Origin: Hirundichthys speculiger | Taxonomy: Eukaryota > Chordata > Actinopteri > Beloniformes > Exocoetidae | Assembly (NCBI GenBank): GCA_018398805.1 | Contig: JAGFBZ010000683.1 | Location: 372,001-436,000 of the forward strand | Length of the DNA stretch: 64,000 nucleotides | Direction of reading: 5' to 3' | Shown: piece after piece, positions 58,451 to 64,000 of the stretch | Numbering within the stretch: the first letter of the stretch is position 1 | How the letters are laid out: the number at the start of each line of letters is the position of its first letter | The notes under the pieces: generated by a model | What the model was told of the DNA's origin: nothing | Seen by the model: only the letters and a program-made list of their open reading frames with translations | Databases searched by the model: none | Program-made: the position numbers and the translations under genes

Positions 58451-59117
58451 CACATGTGTCAAACACAAGGCACGTGGGCCAAATGTGGCCCGCCACGTCA
58501 TTGTATGTGGCCCTCGAGAGCTTGTGCATGATTGGCCTAAATTTTAAACCAATGTTTTAAGACTTAAAATAAGCTCTAATGCGCATTTTGTCAATAAACT
58601 ACATCTCCCATAATGCATTTCGTCGTCACCCACAATGATAACTTTATCTTACCAAGTAATAGACTTCAGAAAAACCTCTACAAACTAAACCCAACATGTC
58701 CAAGAAAAGAAAAATTGATATACAAGGAAGGAAGTTTACATGAACGACGGGAAAACGAATAGTTTGTACCTCAAAGAACCTAAAAACAGTTTGTCTTTTG
58801 TGTTATGAGGCGGGTGTCAGTCGTGAAAGAGTTTAATCTACGTCTGGCATTTTGACAACAAACATGAAGCTAAGTATGCTAAGAATCGCTTCCGCTTCTG
58901 AAACCAAGGTAACGGATACTCTGAGTGATGTGCGAAAGCAGGTTTACAACCACAAACACTGAGTTTAATATAATAATGAGTTAAATATTTAAAACTTTCA
59001 TACATAATAAATACGGAAACAGTAACATTATAATAAGGTGTAGTTTAATATATTTTGATTTACATTGCATTTTGTTACATTCATGCTGTCAATCTGGCCT
59101 CAATCAGGACACCCCTG
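58451..59117 (-). mobile_element. hAT-like element, family G, reverse copy
   Basis: Read on the minus strand it begins CAGGGGTGTCCTGATTGAGG and ends GTGTTTGACACATG, matching the copies at 10709 and 25765. It contains the GGCCCGCCACGTCA and ACTACATCTCCCATAATGC blocks. The 8-bp flanks do not match, so insertion hallmarks are lost. Confidence 0.7.
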
Positions 59118-60167
59118 ATCTATAGTGACTATGTTGATAATATCTCAGCCCACCAACGGTGTCGTTGGTTTTACGTTGTTCGTCCCTGCTGTAACATTAC
59201 AGTAAATGGGGCGGGAGGGGGCATGACGCCCCCATGACTGTAGCGCAGAGTTGGTGTTGAGCAGAAGCTGTCAGCGGCGCGTCAGGCCGAAGCTGGGAGG
59301 TGGCGCCGCGGGGCGGCTTTTTGATCTTCGGCTCCATCGACATTCGAGGAACAACTTGCGATGAAAAATGCAGCAGGTGAAATTCAGGAAAAAGTCGGAC
59401 CACGGCGCGGTCGAAGCTCGGCGCATGGCGGACGTGAGGTAGCTGGGCCAAACGCGGCGCAGTGCAGATGAGGTGAACTGCTTTTTTTGAAGATGGAGCA
59501 TCAGTAAAAACACTTCTTCTGCCCCTGTTTCTTTTTTTTTTTTTTTTTTTTTGCTTTTTGCTTTTACCGAGGTGACTGCGCACATAAATCAGCACTCCAC
59601 ATTGGCCCCATTACCGAGCACTTCCTTCACCACCATTCAGCCTCGTTCTCCTCGGCTCCGCTGCCTAAACAATGCATGAACCTCTCAGAGGGCAAAATGC
59701 TGGACCACTTAGCGAATGAATATTTTATAGCGTGTAAAACTACGTACAGCCTCTCTTTTCACCGCCCCGCCCCTTCCTTCGTGGAGGCCCTCGGATACTG
59801 ATCGTCTCCTCCGCGGGGTCAAAGATCATCCGTCACGTGGCTCCTTAAAGCGGCGCTCCGGTTGGTTCCTCTGATAAAGGCGGAGCGCTTCGGTGCATCG
59901 AACGTGTTGTAATTTCATTTCGAGTAATCGAATCAAGCCCTTGAAGTCTCTTGTCAGATTACACGCAATACGTTGCAGTCCGAGTGGAGGGAGGCCGGAG
60001 CGCGGCGTCCAATAAAAGCAGTCGGAGCGGCGGTTGTGGTCCCATAATTCTGAGGCGGTGATCCGGACGCTCGCCGCTTCGGTCAGGGATGGCGGAGCTT
60101 TCTTCTTAGGTCAGTGGTCTTCGGGTTAATGATCCGACTGCGGCGCCACGGCGCTCAGTATCACATA
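59118..60167. other. Unique DNA, nothing recognised
   Basis: Poly-T lies at about 59532-59552. The minus-strand 132-codon frame at 59197-59595 crosses it as poly-lysine and is not credible. No gene. Confidence 0.4.
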
Positions 60168-60483
60168 CAGTCATGGAAAAAATGATTAGACCAGCTTGTT
60201 TTCTTTAGTTTCTTGTTCATTTTAATGCCTGGTACAACTAAAGGTACATTTGTTTGGACAAACATAACGATAACCACAAAGATTGCTCATAAGAGTTTTA
60301 TTTTAAGAGCTGATATCTTACCATTTTCCATGGTTTTCTTGATTATAACCTAAATCACTTAAGTTTTTACATCAATAGCTATGGCGTTGTACTGCCAAAA
60401 ACACTGCTTTTATGCATTCAGTGTTTTCTTTTCTGTCTGTTTTAGTCACATGATGACGTTTAGTGGTTTTTTTTCCATGACTG
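60168..60483. mobile_element. Mariner-like MITE (CAGTCATGG ends), copy 2
   Basis: Ends CAGTCATGGAAAAA and TTTTCCATGACTG have TA on both sides (60166-60167 and 60484-60485). About 50 bp near the right end that are present in the copies at 34808 and 62861 are missing here. Confidence 0.85.
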
Positions 60484-60485
60484 TA

Positions 60486-60722
60486 TCTGTTTCGGCGGGG
60501 GCTCGAGACGCGACGCGATCCCTCATCGTTTTCACACCTCCGTTTGTGTCGGCTCCGCCCCCTCCCCCCCGCGACCACCCCGAAATCCCCCCCAAATCCC
60601 CCCCCCGCGAAACTTTCTGCTTTCCTGAAACTTACCGACATGCCTCGCCTCTTTAGCCTCCATTTCTCCCCCTTCTCTGCTTTTTTTCCCTCCCATCTCT
60701 TTCTTTCAATTTCTCCCTCCCT

Positions 60723-60766
<44 letters not shown>

Positions 60767-62860
60767 TGATCGATATTTGGGGCCGAATTGGCTGAAAGGG
60801 GAAAAGAGGCCTGTAAAATTGAGGAGACAGGCGGTTGGAGGGCGGCCAGCCCATCTCCCTGGCTTGTTTATGCTTCAGGAATGATTCCCGATACCAGATA
60901 ACCTGCAGTAACGTCAGCATGTGTCTGTCTTGAGGGATGGCCGCGATTCGCCAATTTCTAATTATCGGCCGGCCGACCGCTTATCTGAACAGTATTTATT
61001 GTTATTAAAAATCCTAATTGCGTTGCAAATGAAGCTGCTTTTCATGTTTGTCGTGTATTAAACCGATCAGGAACTGGCGTTTTATGTAAGCTAGCTGGGT
61101 TCGTCGGTCCGGTCTCTGCACCGCGGCGCTGTATATCTCAGAGAGTGTGTGCGTGTGCGTGTGCGCGCTCGTCCCTTGGGGAGTTTGTCTTTCTCTATTT
61201 GTGTTTGTCAGGGGATTTTTTGTGGCAAACACACACTTCATCACTTTGACATTGATTAAAAATACATGGCCCTATTCTCGAGGACAGTCGCTGCACAAAT
61301 CAGCACAGCGTTCAGCTCAGCGCCCGCCGTCCGGCGCTCCGCCGCTGCTTCTCCTCCGGTATTAGCATCCCGGCCCTCGCTCCTTTAATTGCAGGTGCTG
61401 CTCTGGGCGGCGTAACGGCGGCTCGCGGGGCTGCACATACATCCGTCAACGCCGTCGGCGGCGGCTCCTCCGCACGCACAGACGGCGTGGAAATTGAGTT
61501 TGAGGCAAAGCCCAGCGTGATCATCATTTTAAAAGCAATCAGAGAAACCTGTCTGCAACTAGCGTCTTTTTTTTTCCTTTTTTGCGTGCGGTTTCACCTG
61601 CGAGCCGCCGCGGACGCCCGTGCGCTCCATTTAGAGCGAACCCCTGCTTCGTTATTGCTCCGACAGTTGCTCTGGAGCTCCGTTGCTCGCCCTCCCTCGG
61701 TCCCTACCTCTCCTTCGTCTCATCCTCGCCTCTCTTCGTTAAGTCCCTGAGTGACTCTCCTGTTTCCTTTGGCTCATCTGTTAAGTAGGAGATAAAACCA
61801 CAGTTAGCTTGTGTGGAAGTCTCTTCAGTGGGAGCGGTGTTACATGAGAAGAAGCAGCGCAGACATCTAGAAGCTTCTCTGTGTGTGTGTGGTGTGTGTT
61901 TTCAAACTTGCAAGCAGGAATATAAACTTGCGATTTGTTCACCGTTGCATTTTAGTGTTCCCACTTCCTCCCTCTGCTAATTAGGCCCCTCCCACTCATT
62001 CCACTGCCCTCCACTCCCGGAGCATCTGGTGTGGTCATCCATGCCTAATGGGCTAACAGCGCGGCCCGTTTTCGAGCTTTGCCAGCAGAATCGTTGCTCC
62101 ATCAGTTACTGTGGGGGCCATTTTGCTGGGAAAGCTCGGCGGTGGTAACACAGGCAGGGCAATTAGAGGGTATATGGAGGGGTATCGCCTCCTCATCGCA
62201 GCGCCGGGGGTGGCAGGGCTGCCGATCGATGGCCGGTCCTGGATGGGGGGGAGTGAGCTCGCTGATTAGGGAGGGATCGGTTAGAGAGGCTGTAGCCACT
62301 TCTCCCCCCGTTCATCTTCCTCCGTCATCCTCACTTCACTGTCTCTTCACCTCGGACACTCTCAAAAAGGAAGAAAAAAAGCATTTCACTGCGAGTGTGT
62401 GTGTGCAGGCGTGATACCTTTACCCTGACATCAGTGTGACATGGCACTTAATGGACTCTGCCATGTGAAACAAGCCCCCTCGGTTAATTACCCTGCCAGG
62501 GCCTTGGCCTTTCTGGAGCGGTTCATTCCCGCTCAGGCAGAGGCCACCGCCGCTGCGTATGTGAGTCTGAGCTCTCCATTGTTGCTCTGATCCTCTGAAG
62601 TTGGATCAGATTCGGGCTCTTCCCTCTAAAAACAAGTGTTTTGTTGTCGCCTCTGCACAAATGCAGCAGGCTGCAGCTGGAGGCGACGAGCGAACAAAGA
62701 GCCGAAGATCCCGTTAAAGCTGCAGGGTATTCTGGGAGCGGAGGGGCGGCGGCGGGACACTTCCTGAATAATCCCGCCTCATTCACACGTCCATTAGCAT
62801 CGCGTTCGTTTTCATAAACGCTCTGAGTGTCTGTCTGTTCAGAGACTTTCCGTGGATATA
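60486..62860. other. Unique DNA, possible regulatory blocks
   Basis: A CT microsatellite lies at 60726-60764 and a GT-rich tract at about 61143-61165. The region at about 62405-62525 is clean and includes an 8-bp inverted repeat ACATGGCA/TGCCATGT (62439-62446, 62459-62466). The 182-codon minus-strand frame at 60372-60920 runs through the CT repeat and is not a gene. Confidence 0.4.
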
Positions 62861-63226
62861 TAGTCATGGAAAAAATGATTAGACCACCATTTTTTCTTCA
62901 CTTTCTTGTTCATTTTAATACCTGGTTCCACTAAACGTCATCATATGACTAAAACAGACAGAAAAGAAAACACTGAATGCATAAAAGCAGTGTTTTTGGC
63001 AGTACAACGCCATAGCTATTGATGTAAAAACTTAAGTGATTTAGGTTATAATCAAGAAAACCATGGAAAATGGTAAGATATCAGCTCTTAAATAAAACTC
63101 TTATGAGCAATCTTTGTGGTTATCGTTATGTTTGTCCAAACAAATGTACCTTTAGTTGTACCAGGCATTAAAATGAACAAGTAACTGAAGAAAACAAGGG
63201 TGGTCTAATCATTTTTTCCAAGACTG
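62861..63226. mobile_element. Mariner-like MITE (CAGTCATGG ends), copy 3, inverted
   Basis: Ends TAGTCATGGAAAAAATG and CATTTTTTCCAAGACTG have TA on both sides. It aligns in reverse with the other two copies over its full length, including AGTACAACGCCATAGC. Confidence 0.85.
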
Positions 63227-63371
63227 TATATTTTTTTTATTTTTGTTTATTTGAAAAAGCAGATGGTACAGAACTTGACTTCTGGATACATTTCAATGTC
63301 CACATCCAAGTTATGGTTGTACGACTGTTGAGTGCTAATCCGGGTTTTTTTTTTTTTTTTTGTATCTTAAC

Positions 63372-63738
63372 TAGAGCTGAGCGATTTTATCGAATTCTGC
63401 GATATATATCGATATTTTATAAAGTATCAAGTATCGATTTTTCAGCCGCAGGTATTGATAATCTAATCTTCTTTCAAACCTTTAAAAGCTTGCAAGCAAC
63501 AATTTGCACTATTTATATAAATTAAACTATTTTTCTCAACAAATCTTTTATTCATTTTGTCCGCTTTCAGCTTTCAGTTCAATTAATTCAAAGTCATTGG
63601 AACACTCACAAGATGTCACCAAAATCACTTTGTCCCTTTAAAATCTTTCAGATTTTAAAGTAAAGTATCGTATCGTATCATGAGCCGAATATCGTGTATC
63701 GTATCGTATCGTGAGATTAGTGTATCGCTGCAGCCCTA
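63372..63738 (-). mobile_element. hAT element, family A, short copy
   Basis: TAGAGCTGAGCGATTTTATC to GTATCGCTGCAGCCCTA is colinear with the copy at 54896-55361 but lacks the nested mariner-like element, so it shows the empty site. The flanking 8-mers (ATCTTAAC, TTAAACAT) do not match. Confidence 0.85.
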
Positions 63739-63788
63739 TTAAACATAAACCGGCACTTTACGTTTGACGTCTTTTCGTTTTGCATCTA

Positions 63789-63972
63789 CAGTGGTACCTC
63801 AACTTATGAAATACAATTTGTTCTAAAAATCGTTTCGTAAACGGAAAACTTTGTGATTAGAAACGTAATTTAACCCTATAAATGGCCTAATCCGTTCCAA
63901 GGCGCCCAAAAGTCAGGACATAATTTTTTATAGATTATAAATTATACATTAAATGACATAAAAACCTGTTGT
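63789..63972. mobile_element. Probable mariner-like element end (CAGTGGTACCTC)
   Basis: A TA is followed by CAGTGGTACCTCAACTTATG and, further in, TAATCCGTTCCAAGGCG, a pattern seen in dispersed vertebrate DNA transposons. The other end is not identified in the window. Confidence 0.45.
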
Positions 63973-64000
63973 AAGATGAATATCGATATATATATATCGT
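63973..64000 (-). mobile_element. hAT family A fragment running off the window
   Basis: GTAAGATGAATATCGATATATA matches the right half of family A. The element continues past the end of the window. Confidence 0.55.

Noticed and set aside
60372..60920. 182-codon minus-strand frame
   Set aside because: It runs through a CT microsatellite (RERERERE) and into a MITE, with no domain.
1..64000. tRNA, rRNA or known microRNA genes
   Set aside because: I looked for tRNA B-box patterns and for several conserved microRNA seeds (let-7, miR-1, miR-9, miR-10, miR-124) and found none.
1..64000. Endogenous retrovirus or LINE coding sequence
   Set aside because: No reverse transcriptase, integrase, gag or LTR pair was recognisable in any frame. 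The identifiable mobile elements are DNA transposons.

Overview
This window looks like vertebrate nuclear DNA, most likely from a teleost fish. The evidence is TTAGGG-type telomeric repeats, many short hAT and Tc1/mariner-like DNA transposons, a GT splice donor at the end of a GC-rich candidate first exon, long microsatellites and minisatellites, and no long uninterrupted reading frame outside tandem repeats. It is almost entirely non-coding. I found one candidate host coding exon (31460-31585, plus strand, phase 0 donor at 31586) and could not identify the protein. If it is real, sequence to its left is promoter and upstream DNA, and sequence to its right is at least 32 kb of first intron.

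Layout: 1-5068 is unique DNA with one mariner-like and one partial hAT element. 5069-6153 is an interstitial telomere-like array. 6154-13850 is mostly unique, with AT-rich blocks that look like developmental non-coding elements and one hAT-like copy at 10.7-11.3 kb. 13855-15470 is a decayed Tc1 transposase gene split by a hAT element, itself split by a second hAT element carrying a MADF-domain reading frame. 17.8-26.3 kb holds several more hAT elements, including one with a readable BED-finger transposase remnant that was hit by another hAT. 26855-27850 is a 23-bp minisatellite. 28.8-29.7, 34.7-35.9 and 40.9-42.05 kb are three copies of one hAT family. 37.65-38.97 kb is a further hAT-like element with a nested element. 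43470-47077 is a 3.6-kb minisatellite of 37-bp units. 48.2-48.9 kb is a palindromic hAT copy. 50.5-52.2 kb is GC-rich and CpG-rich. 53297-54786 is a 26-bp minisatellite with a palindromic core. 54.9-64 kb holds more copies of families already seen, separated by unique DNA.

The genes do not form a pathway. What the window records is transposon history: at least seven hAT-type terminal sequence families, four nests whose order of insertion can be read from target-site duplications (8 bp for hAT, TA for mariner-like), and three minisatellites whose periods (23, 26 and 37 bp) are not multiples of three and therefore create long false reading frames. I saw no new protein system. The most unusual items are the three-level Tc1/hAT/hAT nest with its MADF frame, the telomeric array mixed with TTTAGGG and TTCGGG variants, and the unidentified first exon.
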